A stretch of 64,000 nt of DNA from Chryseolinea sp. H1M3-3 (GTDB lineage Bacteria > Bacteroidota > Bacteroidia > Cytophagales > Cyclobacteriaceae). The DNA lies in NCBI RefSeq assembly GCF_029360725.1, contig NZ_JARKMY010000010.1:1-64000 (forward strand), in the 5' to 3' direction. The number at the start of each line of letters is the position of its first letter. Position 1 is the first letter of the stretch. The notes below the pieces were generated by a model. It ran no database searches. It was given only the letters and a program-made list of their open reading frames with translations, and was not told the DNA's origin. Of the stretch, positions 8,704 through 18,900 are shown one piece after another. The position numbers and the translations under genes are program-made.

Positions 8704-9810
8704 CTACTTTTTCAGGTAGCCAACCATCAATTTAGCTGTATTTTCAGAAGCCGAGCCTGTGTCTAGGATTTTTATGATCTCTTCATAGCCCGATATTATT
8801 TTTGACCGGTAAGTGTCATCCTTTAATAACCGCGTAAGTTCTATGGATACATTGCCAGGACTTGCCTCGGATTGAATCATCTCCTTAATTACTTCCCTAC
8901 GCGCAATTAAGTTTACCAAGGATATAAACTTTACTTGTACCAGGCGTTTCGCTAACCAATATGAAATAAGGTTCGCCTTATAAACCACTATCTGAGGTAC
9001 CTTAAAGAGTGCCGTTTCCAGGGTTGCAGTACCTGAGGTAACGATGGCAGCATGTGACTGCTGCAACAGGTTGTATGTGTCCTCGAACACCAATTGTACA
9101 TTCTGGAGTTTTTCGAGTTCATCATACATTGAACGATCAAAATCATCAACTGCAGCAACAGCGAATTGATAAGTCGGAAATCGTTTGGCAATAGCAGCCA
9201 TCAATGGGATAATGCGTTTCAATTCCTGTTTTCTACTGCCTGGTAACAAAGCAATCAAAGGCGATTCGACTTCGAGGGGTTTATAGTTTTTACCACCATC
9301 AAGGTGCGTTTTTACTGCGTCAAAAACAGGATTACCCACGTATTCCGCTTCCCAATCAAATTGCTTGAAGAATTCTTTTTCAAAGGGAAGGATAATAAAA
9401 AGCCGGTCAACGTATGGTTTCAGCCATAGTGCGCGTTTAGGATACCAAGCCCAATATTTTGGAAGGATATAGTAAAAAACCTTAAAGCCATTTTTTTTCG
9501 CGAACCTGGCGATTTGGAGATTAAATCCCCCATAATCGATCAAAACAATAACGTCTGGCTTATACGCTACTATATCTTCGCGGCAGAGGCGAATATATTT
9601 TTTGATTTTGTTCGCGTTGGTTATCACTTCGGCAAGGCCCATAAATGCCATCGCTCCATAGTGAACGGCCAATTCAACACCCGCTTGCTGCATGTATTCA
9701 CCCCCAAAACCGCGAAATTCGGACGAAGGATCAGCTTTCTTTAGCTCTTTTACCAGGTTGCTTGCGTGCAAATCACCCGAACGTTCACCAGCTACCAGAT
9801 AATACCGCAT
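8704..9810 (-). CDS. lpxB: lipid-A-disaccharide synthase
   Basis: LpxB, a GT19 glycosyltransferase at the inner face of the cytoplasmic membrane, joins UDP-diacylglucosamine and lipid X to form the lipid A disaccharide. The family start is seen as MRYYLVAGERSGDLHA. Further hallmarks are GFGGEYMQQAG, the segment YYILPKYWAWYP, LLPGSRKQE and the C-terminal donor-site stretch TSGTATLETAL. The frame extends upstream to a TTG at 9843, but the ATG at 9810 begins exactly where the family does, giving 368 residues. It follows queD on the same strand. Its presence confirms a lipid A-containing outer membrane. Confidence 0.95.
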   Translation of the reverse strand: MRYYLVAGERSGDLHASNLVKELKKADPSSEFRGFGGEYMQQAGVELAVHYGAMAFMGLAEVITNANKIKKYIRLCREDIVAYKPDVIVLIDYGGFNLQIARFAKKNGFKVFYYILPKYWAWYPKRALWLKPYVDRLFIILPFEKEFFKQFDWEAEYVGNPVFDAVKTHLDGGKNYKPLEVESPLIALLPGSRKQELKRIIPLMAAIAKRFPTYQFAVAAVDDFDRSMYDELEKLQNVQLVFEDTYNLLQQSHAAIVTSGTATLETALFKVPQIVVYKANLISYWLAKRLVQVKFISLVNLIARREVIKEMIQSEASPGNVSIELTRLLKDDTYRSKIISGYEEIIKILDTGSASENTAKLMVGYLKK

Positions 9811-9865
9811 ACTTAGACAAGGGAATAGGTTTAACCAAAACAACCGTAAATAAGATTACGGAAGC

Positions 9866-10285
9866 TTATTCTCCAAAGTACTCAACGTAATTTCGTGGCG
9901 TTTCGTAGAGTTTGAGGCAATGGAGCTTGCCATTTGACGTTATAGACGGTAGGTGGGTGGTCAATATTTTCCAGATTTCGACAATTAGATTTTCACAGCT
10001 AGCCAATTTGCCACGCATAAAATCTACGTCTATATTAAGATTCTTGTGATCAAGTTTTTCAATCACTTCCGATTTGATGAGCGTGCTGAGTTTCTTGAGA
10101 TCGACAACGAAGCCGGAATCGGGATCAGGCAGACCTTTTATGGTTACAATCAACTCGAAGTTATGTCCATGCCAGTTCTCGTTGGCACAAGGCCCAAAAA
10201 CCTCGATATTTTTTTCCCTTGTCCAATTCGGATTATAAAGTTTGTGAGCCGCGTTAAAATGTTCTTTTCGGGAGACGTAAAGCAT
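9866..10285 (-). CDS. queD: 6-pyruvoyl-tetrahydropterin synthase family protein (QueD-like)
   Basis: The 139-residue protein belongs to the PTPS/QueD fold, which converts dihydroneopterin triphosphate. In bacteria the product is usually 6-carboxy-tetrahydropterin for queuosine synthesis. The three zinc ligands are His14 (HFNAAHKL), His39 and His41 (WHGHN), the catalytic cysteine is Cys33 in GPCANENW, and C97-E98 matches the conserved glutamate region. The G-P-C-A-N-x-N-W-H-G-H stretch looks like the eukaryotic-type PTPS motif. queE, the next enzyme of the pathway, is also in the window at 23.0-23.7 kb, which supports a queuosine role. A TATTTTTG box sits only a few bases before the ATG. Confidence 0.9.
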   Translation of the reverse strand: MLYVSRKEHFNAAHKLYNPNWTREKNIEVFGPCANENWHGHNFELIVTIKGLPDPDSGFVVDLKKLSTLIKSEVIEKLDHKNLNIDVDFMRGKLASCENLIVEIWKILTTHLPSITSNGKLHCLKLYETPRNYVEYFGE

Positions 10286-10350
10286 GAGTGCAAAAATAAG
10301 CTTGCTGACGTGACTTTAAAAAGCCGGAGAAGAAAGAATAGGAAAACTGG

Positions 10351-11457
10351 CTAGTCAATCCACCACGCAGGCCTTACGTTGGAAGGATTTCCGAAAGTGT
10401 ATTCCCGACAGTCGAAACAAGAAGGGCCGGGTTCCAGGTCTGGCACGGTACAGTCCTTCTTTAATGTGTTCACAACAAAGTATGAAAGCTGATTTTTCTC
10501 AAAATACCAACGTCGCGCTTGTTCATGTACCACCCCGAAATATCCGTAAACCTTTCCGCCACCATCCGTTTCTGCAAGATTTGTAAGGAGATTAAATGGC
10601 GGCTTGTCTAGAATAGCGCCATCTTGATTTTGCTCCTGCATTTCTTTCCAAAAAGTGAAATAATCCTTTGTCATAGCATACTGGACAATCAATGCCGAAA
10701 ATCTCTCAAAAATTCTTTCGTTCCTGATAGTCTCCATACGGAACAAATCCTTGGTATAACCTCCCACATTGTCAGTTTGTAGTATATAGTCGCGAAGGTA
10801 GTAAGGTGTCGATACCCAGCATCGATAACCCGGAAGAATCGCAGAAGGTGACAATGGTGCAATATAAATCCACGTGGGATAGAAGTTCCATTTGTAAAAC
10901 AAAGTACTACCAGAATTATTCAAGGGCAGGTCTATTTGTGTCTGGATACCATTTACGGTAACAATCACTTCTTTGTCCGCCTGGATAGCATATTTCTTAT
11001 ATTGAACTTCCTTAAAGCCAATTTCACCCATAGGCGGTTCCACAGCAGAGGGAAGTGTTTGCCAGGTCGACTCATAGGTATGTTCATCGGATAGCTTAAC
11101 GGTTAGTTTATAATGAACATCTTGCTCGGCTTTAAAATCTTCATCCAGTAATCTATACATACCAGCTTCTTCGGGAGATTCGGCGTATTGCCACGATTTA
11201 CCCTGATCGTTTTCCAAAAATACAGAAGCAAAGGATACGGGTTCGCTCCTCACATTGGTAACGTCGCCAGTACGCGACAACTTAACCGTAAAATATCTTC
11301 CATCCGAAGGGTATTCAACTGTTTCCCTCCACGATTTATCCGATATAAAAGCTTCCACAACGAGAGCGGACTCAACGTCCTTTATCACAAACTTGTATGG
11401 TTCAACACAACCACCAATCACATAAAACAAGGTCAAATACATCAACCGCCTCACCAT
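10351..11457 (-). CDS. DUF4249 outer-membrane lipoprotein
   Basis: This 368-residue protein has a short lipoprotein signal with lipobox V-I-G-G-C (Cys17), followed by a DUF4249-type beta-rich body. It begins 3 bases after the stop of the TonB receptor gene upstream, so the pair is surely cotranscribed. DUF4249 proteins typically accompany TonB-dependent receptors in Bacteroidota and may take the place of SusD as a surface ligand-binding partner, but no substrate is established. The C terminus carries C-F-D-C-R and ends R-P-A-W-W-I-D. The second DUF4249 protein in the window has the closely similar C-M-D-C-R and R-P-D-Y-W-D. Confidence 0.9.
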   Translation of the reverse strand: MVRRLMYLTLFYVIGGCVEPYKFVIKDVESALVVEAFISDKSWRETVEYPSDGRYFTVKLSRTGDVTNVRSEPVSFASVFLENDQGKSWQYAESPEEAGMYRLLDEDFKAEQDVHYKLTVKLSDEHTYESTWQTLPSAVEPPMGEIGFKEVQYKKYAIQADKEVIVTVNGIQTQIDLPLNNSGSTLFYKWNFYPTWIYIAPLSPSAILPGYRCWVSTPYYLRDYILQTDNVGGYTKDLFRMETIRNERIFERFSALIVQYAMTKDYFTFWKEMQEQNQDGAILDKPPFNLLTNLAETDGGGKVYGYFGVVHEQARRWYFEKNQLSYFVVNTLKKDCTVPDLEPGPSCFDCREYTFGNPSNVRPAWWID

Positions 11458-11460
11458 CGC

Positions 11461-14118
11461 TCAAAAGTTGAAATTATAGGTAATCGAAGGAAAGACACTT
11501 CCCAGTACAGACAGTTTACTCGCCGTACCAAATCTGTTAAAGGTTATGGAGTACGTATTTTTTCTTCCATACAAATTATAAATAGAAAAAACCCATTCAT
11601 CTTTAAATCGCCTATTCTTTCCTGGTCTTTGTTTTATCGTATAGGATATATCAAGTCTGTGGTAATCCGGAATCCGATACTCATTCCGCCTCGAATAATT
11701 TAAAACGGAGAGATAAACATCATAACTAAATTTAGAAATCGGTATGGTTATAGGACGACCTGTGCTATAATTGAAATTGGCCGATAAAAATGATCTTTCA
11801 CCCACGCGATAATTTAATACTAGATTGAAGATATGCGGTTGATCAAAAGCCGCAGGATAGTACTCACCGTTGTTGATGGTTATTTGACCGTTTGTTTGCG
11901 CATCGAATTTGCGCAGACTTCTCGAATAAGTATAAGAAAGCCATCCATTAAAACGACCTGTATTTTTTTTGAAAAAAAATTCCAACCCATAGGCTAGACC
12001 CTTTCCTTGCGACAAACCAGCCTCTAACGAGGGGTTGAGTGTTATATCGGCACCCTCAATATAATCGACAGCATTGCTTATCTCTTTATAGAATCCTTCA
12101 AGAGAAAATTCGTAGAGATTGTTTTTGAAATTTTGAAAATAACCCAGGGAGAATTGATCACCAATCTGGGGTTTTAAATAAGGACCGCTTGCCACCCAAT
12201 AATCCTGAGGCGTAGTGGATGTGGTGTTTGAAATGAGGTGCATATATTGCAATCCGCGATAGTAGCTTGCCTTAATAGATACGTCAGAATTTAAAAGGTA
12301 TCGTAGTGAAATCCGCGGCTCAAATCCGTTGTAATTTTTTATAACCTCGTTGCTTGCGTATGAAAGTGTATCGCTAATGGTTGGGTACCGCCCTTCTAAA
12401 TTATCATAATCAAAAACATAAATATTATCCCTTCCCAGACGCAAAAAATGAGAGTATCGTAACCCAGCGGACATCGACCATTTTTCAGATAATTTAAAAT
12501 CACTTTGAAAATAAATTGCTCCCTCCATCATTCGATGATCATTCATGTTTTGGTAGGAGATGTTATCAGAATTGATATCCGGGACTAACTTACCGGGCTC
12601 TATAACGGTGCTGTTTATGTCGATCCCGCCAATGATTTTGGATTCTTCTCCCAACGTATAATTGACATCGTACTTCAAACCATAACTGTTTATGGCGTTC
12701 CGGTAGGTAAAACTTTCTATTTCATTAAAACTCTGCACCTCACTGTAATAATTGCTGTTCGTAAATGCAAGCGCCGACGACAGACGATCGCTAAACGTAT
12801 GGTCCCATTTTAGCGCAGCGTTTAGTGTCCCCCATCCAAATGTCGAGTCGGTTGCGAAGGTGAAAGCATCATAAGCGTTATATAGCGACAACGTAAGAAA
12901 GTTATTTGCATTAATGGTATGAAAAATTTTTCCGGTGATGTCTCTGAACTTGGCAGAACTGTTTCGGAGTTGAATATCATCGGTGGATTTTACCAGCCAA
13001 TTACAGTAAGATATCCGCCCTCCAACCATGTACGATGACTTGTTTTTTACGATCGGTCCTTCAATTGCTAATCGGCTTGAAACAAGGCCTACGCCACCCG
13101 TTACTTTTGTTTTTCCTGCATCACCGTTTTTTAGCGAGACATCAAGTATGGATGAAATACGGCCGCCAAAATTAGCCGGTCCACCACCTTTATACAAGGT
13201 TACGCCATTCACCATGTCGGGATTGAAAGCAGAAAAAAAACCGAAGAGATGTGACGGGTTATAAATTGTTCCCCCATCTTGAAGAATAAGATTCTGACCG
13301 GATTCGCCACCGCGAACAATAAAACCCGAGGATAATTCACTTACCGTAACGCCGGGTAATGTTGTGAGAATCCTAATCGGATCCACCTCACCGAGAAATG
13401 TTGGAAGTGCCTTAATTGTGGTAATGCTCAATTTTTCGACACCCGTAATCTGACCAACAACATTTTCATTAATTCTGTCTGCCGTTATCGTTACGCTTTG
13501 CAGTTCTTTAGACTCGGGCATCAGTGTTACCGATATCTTTTCTGTAATGCTATAGGGGCTGAATGCTATGACATACTTTTTTACATCATAGCCAACAAAC
13601 TGCACATCCATGTTTTGCATTTGATTTGGCAGATTTCCCACCACGAACTTCCCGTTGACATCCGACAAAGTTCCTGCTTTTTTTGCGGGGAAATATACTT
13701 GTGCACCTACCAGCGGCTCATCCGTCTTTCCATCGAGTACATAGCCTTCCAGTGATATTGTTGCATCTGCTTTCCTCGCGAGGACAATAAAGCTCTCTTT
13801 ATTCCAGCCATAAGCATCCGCTTGCGCTTTTTCAACAATAGCAAGTATCTTCTCGTCAACCCTTATTATCCGGTACAACGGAAAGCTTTGTTCAATATAA
13901 TCTGCGAGGCGCTGTTTGAGGGTTACTCCCGTGATTGTTAAGGCTAACATACTCCTTTCGTCGAAGATAAAATCTACGCCATGTTTTTCTTCCATTTCAT
14001 CAAGAAACTTAGAAACCGGGATGCCATTATGCGATTCTTCAACGAAAATTTCCCTGATGTTTTGAGCGCGACTTGAAAACGTAAATGTGATAATCAGTAG
14101 TACAAGAAAAATTTTCAT
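11461..14118 (-). CDS. TonB-dependent receptor with STN and carboxypeptidase-like domains
   Basis: This is an outer-membrane active-transport channel of about 885 residues. In order it has a signal peptide (MKIFLVLLIITFTFSSRAQ), an STN domain (about 20-95), a CarboxypepD_reg-like domain (LEGYVLDGKTDEPLVGAQVYFP), a plug with EVDPIRILTTLPGV and GFIVRGGESGQNLILQDG, and a 22-strand-type barrel ending in TYNFNF. The frame could start at the ATG at 14145, but the ATG at 14118 begins a normal signal peptide. It is followed after 3 bases by a DUF4249 gene. A second copy of this gene pair sits at 48.6-52.5 kb. STN domains often signal to FecR anti-sigma factors, yet none is encoded nearby. The ligand is unknown. 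Confidence 0.94.
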   Translation of the reverse strand: MKIFLVLLIITFTFSSRAQNIREIFVEESHNGIPVSKFLDEMEEKHGVDFIFDERSMLALTITGVTLKQRLADYIEQSFPLYRIIRVDEKILAIVEKAQADAYGWNKESFIVLARKADATISLEGYVLDGKTDEPLVGAQVYFPAKKAGTLSDVNGKFVVGNLPNQMQNMDVQFVGYDVKKYVIAFSPYSITEKISVTLMPESKELQSVTITADRINENVVGQITGVEKLSITTIKALPTFLGEVDPIRILTTLPGVTVSELSSGFIVRGGESGQNLILQDGGTIYNPSHLFGFFSAFNPDMVNGVTLYKGGGPANFGGRISSILDVSLKNGDAGKTKVTGGVGLVSSRLAIEGPIVKNKSSYMVGGRISYCNWLVKSTDDIQLRNSSAKFRDITGKIFHTINANNFLTLSLYNAYDAFTFATDSTFGWGTLNAALKWDHTFSDRLSSALAFTNSNYYSEVQSFNEIESFTYRNAINSYGLKYDVNYTLGEESKIIGGIDINSTVIEPGKLVPDINSDNISYQNMNDHRMMEGAIYFQSDFKLSEKWSMSAGLRYSHFLRLGRDNIYVFDYDNLEGRYPTISDTLSYASNEVIKNYNGFEPRISLRYLLNSDVSIKASYYRGLQYMHLISNTTSTTPQDYWVASGPYLKPQIGDQFSLGYFQNFKNNLYEFSLEGFYKEISNAVDYIEGADITLNPSLEAGLSQGKGLAYGLEFFFKKNTGRFNGWLSYTYSRSLRKFDAQTNGQITINNGEYYPAAFDQPHIFNLVLNYRVGERSFLSANFNYSTGRPITIPISKFSYDVYLSVLNYSRRNEYRIPDYHRLDISYTIKQRPGKNRRFKDEWVFSIYNLYGRKNTYSITFNRFGTASKLSVLGSVFPSITYNFNF

Positions 14119-14230
14119 CGGCCGCAGAGATAAGCAGTGAATCATTAGTAAAAAGACAATGAAATGAAGAAAGAAGTTGGAATCAAGAGAATATAATATT
14201 GTCCAGCCTGGGCGTTGCCAGTAATGTAAT

Positions 14231-14262
14231 ATAAAAATAAAGGTGTCCTGAAAAGGACACCT
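14231..14262 (-). terminator. intrinsic terminator after susD
   Basis: On the minus strand a perfect 9-base stem, AGGTGTCCT with AGGACACCT (14262-14241), closes a 4-base loop and is followed by TTATTTTTAT. It lies 25 bases past the SusD-like stop and separates susC/susD from the receptor-DUF4249 pair. Confidence 0.85.
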
Positions 14263-14286
14263 CTATCTTGGTTATCTCTGGAGCTA

Positions 14287-15882
14287 TTAGTTTACATCCC
14301 AGAATACTTTGGTTTGTACGTCGTCGGAGCCACCGATCATTTCAATCGCTGCTCGCCAGCTTGAAGGATTTAATGTCGCTTCTTCAATCGGGAATATCAG
14401 ACGACGAGGAATATCAGACTCTGTTAAATCTTCCGGTACGTTGAAGCCAGTGAAATCCAAACGGCGCCACGTGGTCCAGCCTTCAAATCCTCTGTTATAC
14501 AAAGCAAGCCATTCCTGGATTCCGATTTTTTGTTTCCAGGTTCCTGTAGCTGTTGCATAATCAACGTCTGGTCTATCCAGGTAATCTTCAATGAGAGATT
14601 CGCTCACGCCCCAATATTCCATAGAAGCAACAATACCATTTTCATAGTATGTTTCCACAGTCTCCTCAGTTGCTATACCTCTGGCTGCCGCTTCTGCGAG
14701 CAAGAATTGTACTTCTGCATAATCAAGAATCACCCCTTCTAAAGAAGGTTCATGGAACAAATCACCAACATGAGAATTTGCAGAATAAGTGTTAGCGGTA
14801 CCATATTCACCACCTTTGTAAAGTTGTAGGGCCAATAGTGAATCTTTAGCCAACACCGTAAACGGAGCAGTCGTATTCACAATTGAATCCTGGTCAGGAT
14901 AGTAAAGCATTAATTTGGCTGGCGAGGTAATTGTAGAATCACGTTTTGCACCAGTGGCTTTATTTGTTGGATAGTTGAAATTGCGGCCAGCAGCGTACAC
15001 GATCAAACGAGGATCATTCAAATCAACCAGCTTGTCTACAACGGTATTTGCAATTACATAATCCGCTCTACCACTTTGTACTAAATCTTCCCATAAAGGG
15101 TTTGTATTAGGCGACGTTGCCAGGTAAGTGATGGATGCATTGTCGGCGTTGCTCGAAAACACATTCGGCTCGGCCTCTGTCACCATTGAAGCGGCCTTTG
15201 TTGGATTAACATCAGCAATGGTAACAGCCAATTTCAGTTTTAGAGAATTAGCGAACTTCAACCATTTTTCAATATCGCCACCGTAGACAACATCTTGTGT
15301 TCCGGAGAAACCTTCTTCATCTTCATCCAAAGTTGCGATAGCTTCATCCAGCATTACGATCAATTGGTCATATACAGCCTGTCCATTGTCATATTTAGGA
15401 ACCAGAATTTCGTCATTCAGGGCTTCCGTGAAAGGCACAGCACCAAAAGCATCCACCAACACAGAATATGTGTACACCTTACAAATGTTGATCATGCTTA
15501 GTTGATTGTCGCGTACTCCCTCAGACATCCCGGTTTGTTCCCAAGTCTCTTCGATTACTTTTCTTGCCTCATCAAGATCCTTCAGCACATCACGGTAAGC
15601 ATTGGTCCAGAAATTATCTGGAATGCTGCGTCCCACCATGTTATACTGGCTTTCATCAGGATACGTTGTTTGAGCCCAATACTGCGCATAAAGTCTGAAA
15701 ACATTTTCATTAACATTGGTACTCACCATCATGTCAAACATTCCCCGAACGCCATTCGCAAATAGTGCTTCACCGGAAGGAACTGTTGCGTCTTTACGGG
15801 GCTTATTCAAATCCTCCAACCTGTCATCGCAAGAAAATGCCACGCCAGCAATTATCAGTATACTTAAAATTATCTTTTTCAT
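14287..15882 (-). CDS. SusD/RagB-family nutrient-binding lipoprotein
   Basis: SusD-type lipoproteins cap a SusC channel on the cell surface and capture oligosaccharides or peptides. The protein starts with MKKIILSILIIAGVAFSC, so Cys18 is the lipidation site. The longer frame begins at a TTG at 15912, so the ATG at 15882 is preferred, giving 531 residues. The helical SusD body is seen in TNAYRDVLKDLDEARKVIEE and in the C-terminal QEWLALYNRGFEGWTTWRR, which resemble the SusD-like 2 group. It follows susC by 19 bases and ends at a strong terminator. No glycoside hydrolase, sensor or sigma factor accompanies the pair, so a peptide or other small-polymer substrate is as likely as a glycan. Confidence 0.94.
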   Translation of the reverse strand: MKKIILSILIIAGVAFSCDDRLEDLNKPRKDATVPSGEALFANGVRGMFDMMVSTNVNENVFRLYAQYWAQTTYPDESQYNMVGRSIPDNFWTNAYRDVLKDLDEARKVIEETWEQTGMSEGVRDNQLSMINICKVYTYSVLVDAFGAVPFTEALNDEILVPKYDNGQAVYDQLIVMLDEAIATLDEDEEGFSGTQDVVYGGDIEKWLKFANSLKLKLAVTIADVNPTKAASMVTEAEPNVFSSNADNASITYLATSPNTNPLWEDLVQSGRADYVIANTVVDKLVDLNDPRLIVYAAGRNFNYPTNKATGAKRDSTITSPAKLMLYYPDQDSIVNTTAPFTVLAKDSLLALQLYKGGEYGTANTYSANSHVGDLFHEPSLEGVILDYAEVQFLLAEAAARGIATEETVETYYENGIVASMEYWGVSESLIEDYLDRPDVDYATATGTWKQKIGIQEWLALYNRGFEGWTTWRRLDFTGFNVPEDLTESDIPRRLIFPIEEATLNPSSWRAAIEMIGGSDDVQTKVFWDVN

Positions 15883-15901
15883 GTTTGTTTCCAGTTTAGG
15901 T

Positions 15902-18900
15902 TTAGAAATCAAGATCTAGTTTGAAACCTACGGTTCTTAAAGTAGGATAAGCACCGGATACATAACCTTGTGCATTACCAGCTCCCAGACCTGATTCCGG
16001 ATCGGAGTATGGCAGATTTTTGTCGATGATCCACAAATTGCGACCAACCAGAGAAAGGGTTGCGCGTTGGAAAACATTTCCTAAAATTGTGTTAGGCAAC
16101 GTATAGCCTATTGAAATTTCTCTGAGTTTCACATACGAGGCATCGTACACTGTCATTGCAGCAGGATTTCTTGTTGCATCACCCCAATAGAAGGCTCCAC
16201 CGTAGTAATCCGCGCGCGCTCTGGTCGTGTTTTCTGATCCATCAGCCTTCACGCCGTCGAAAAGAATCCCACCACCTTCAGCAACTGGATTTCTTATCGG
16301 ATTTCCTAGCTCGTTGTTACCACCAGTATGCACTGGTATACCAGTACCCTGACCGTAGTGCATGTCTAGCGAGTAAATGTCACCACCTCTTTGCACATCA
16401 ATCAAGAAACTCAGTGAAAGACCTTTATATGATACAGTGTTTATAAAACCTCCGTTCCAATCTGGATTAGGATTGCCAATTACCTGATCAGCAACCGCTA
16501 CGTAATAACCAGAGTTGGTAACAACTCTTCTGCCGTTTAGATAAGAAAAACCTGTTCCTCTCAGTGCACCATAAGGTTGACCAACTGTAGCATTAGCAGT
16601 AACACCACCTTGGTAGCTTTCGATCACATAGTTTTCAATACCAGCAGGAAGTGATTTCACTTCACTGATGTTTTTAGACCAGTTGATTGCAGCATTCCAC
16701 TTCAGGTTGTTGTTTCTGATGATATCGAAACCAAATGCTACCTCCACACCTTTATTTTCAATATCTCCACCATTGAGGTATTTGTAATGCATACCTGTTG
16801 CTTTAGAGAGTTCGATTTCAGCAATTTGGTTTACAGAGTTTGTTTTATATAAACCTAAGTCAAAAGTAAGGCGTCTGTCAATTCCCGCAAACTCGATACC
16901 TGCTTCCCAGCTCTTGGTCTTTTCAGACTTTAAATCAGGGTTGTTTACGTAGGTTGGATAAGACTGCAACACTGTGCTTCCAAAGTTATCAGGTCTTGCA
17001 AACGTGGAAGTTGTTCTTTCAGGATCCGTGTCATTTCCTACTTCTGCATAGTTGACTCTGATTTTTCCATAATCCATAAAGTCAGCCTTGATCAATTCGC
17101 TGAACACAAAACTCAATGCTTCTGAATGATAGAAGTAAGAATTATTGCCCCGTGGAAGCGCTGAAGAAATATCATTTCTTGCGGCGACATCCACGTATAC
17201 CATGTTCTTGAACCCAAGGTTTGCGTTAGCAAAAAATCCATAAACCTCTTTGCGTGTTGCATCTTCAACAGGCAACAGAATACCGAGACGTGAATTGTTT
17301 AATGAATAAAGATCGCGAACTACTAAGCCGCCATTGGTTGAAGCAAGTGTTCTGTCAAAATTATTTCTACGAATATTTGTACCTAAAATTCCAGTTAAAT
17401 GAAAGTCGGTTGAGAGTTGTTTATTCGCTGTCAGGAAAAGATCATAGTTGAATTCACTTACCCTAAGCTCTTCTTTTTGATATCCAGAACCTTCGTCATT
17501 CTTAGTTCCATCACCTTTAGTGACCCCAAATTCTGTAGGAACACTGCCAACCGCTCTTCTTTCCTCTCTTAGTTCAGAGTAAGTATCAACGGTGATACGA
17601 CCCATTACATTTAACCATTTGTTCATATCATAGCTTAATGCTACGTTTCCAAAAACTCTGGAACGATTGTCTGTTTGATAATTTTTGTAACGTGTCCAAT
17701 ATGGATTATCCCAGAAGATCGGAGTTTCGGGATCATTATAGTCCCCACCATTCCAGGTAATATTTCTTCCCGTTTGTTTGAACAAAGATTCCAAAGATTT
17801 AACATCAACGTTGGTTTGCCACCATTGTCTAAAGTTACCCATTAGATTGTCGCCATATCCAGTTGAGTTCCGTCCCAATGTTTCATTATTCACATAATTC
17901 ACCGCGATGATTGCTTTAAGTTTTTCATTGATTTGACTTGTAGCATTGAGGTTGAAATTATGCCTTGTCAGATTTTGGTTTGGCAAGTAACCTTTCATTT
18001 TATAGTTAGTGTAGCCAACACGAAATGTGTTAACATCTGTTCCGCCGGTTAAAGCAATAGAATTGCTATACTCCATTTGAGTTTCAAAGAAGTCAACAGG
18101 CGTATTTTTAGCAGCCATCCAAGGATAAGCCTTACCGAAGTTTGGAGACTCCTTCACGAAAGAATCCCACTGATAGACATTAAGATTGGGATCGAATTTG
18201 GCACCATATGAACCATCTTCCAATGTAGGCGCAACCAGATCGGGTGTACCGTCACCGTTGATATCATCTTCAAAGAATCCCTGAGGACCATAATAACCAA
18301 AAGATGGAGCAGCATATCCAGCACCATATTTGTCTTGGTATTCAACGAAAGTATCCTTGTTAATCTGACCAGCGGTTACACCGGTAGAAATAGCAATGCC
18401 AATTCCTTTTCTTTTAGAACCTTTTTTAGTGGTGATCATGACCACACCATTGGCGGCACGTGAACCGTATAATGCTGATGCAGCAGCACCTTTAAGAACG
18501 TTGATGGATTCAATATCCTCTGGGTTAATATCAGACGCTGCATTTCCATAGTCATAACCATACCGTCCGGCTGATTGGAAGGTAGAGTTACCTGTACGGT
18601 TGCTGATGGGTACACCATCCACAACAAAGAGCGGCTGATTAGTTCCGGAAATTGACTTGTTACCGCGAATGACAATGTTAGAAGAACCGCCGAAGTTACC
18701 GGTAGTTCTGATTTGCACGCCAGCGATTTTACCTGACAAGGAGTTTACAAAGTTCTGTTGCTTTGCAGTTGTTACGGCAGAATTGTCAAGTGTTTGAGTC
18801 GAATATCCCAGAGAAGCTTTTTCCCTTGGGATGTTAAGTGCTGTTACAACAACTTCAGTAAGCTGTTGAACATCCTGTGCCATAGCAACGTCAACGGTTG

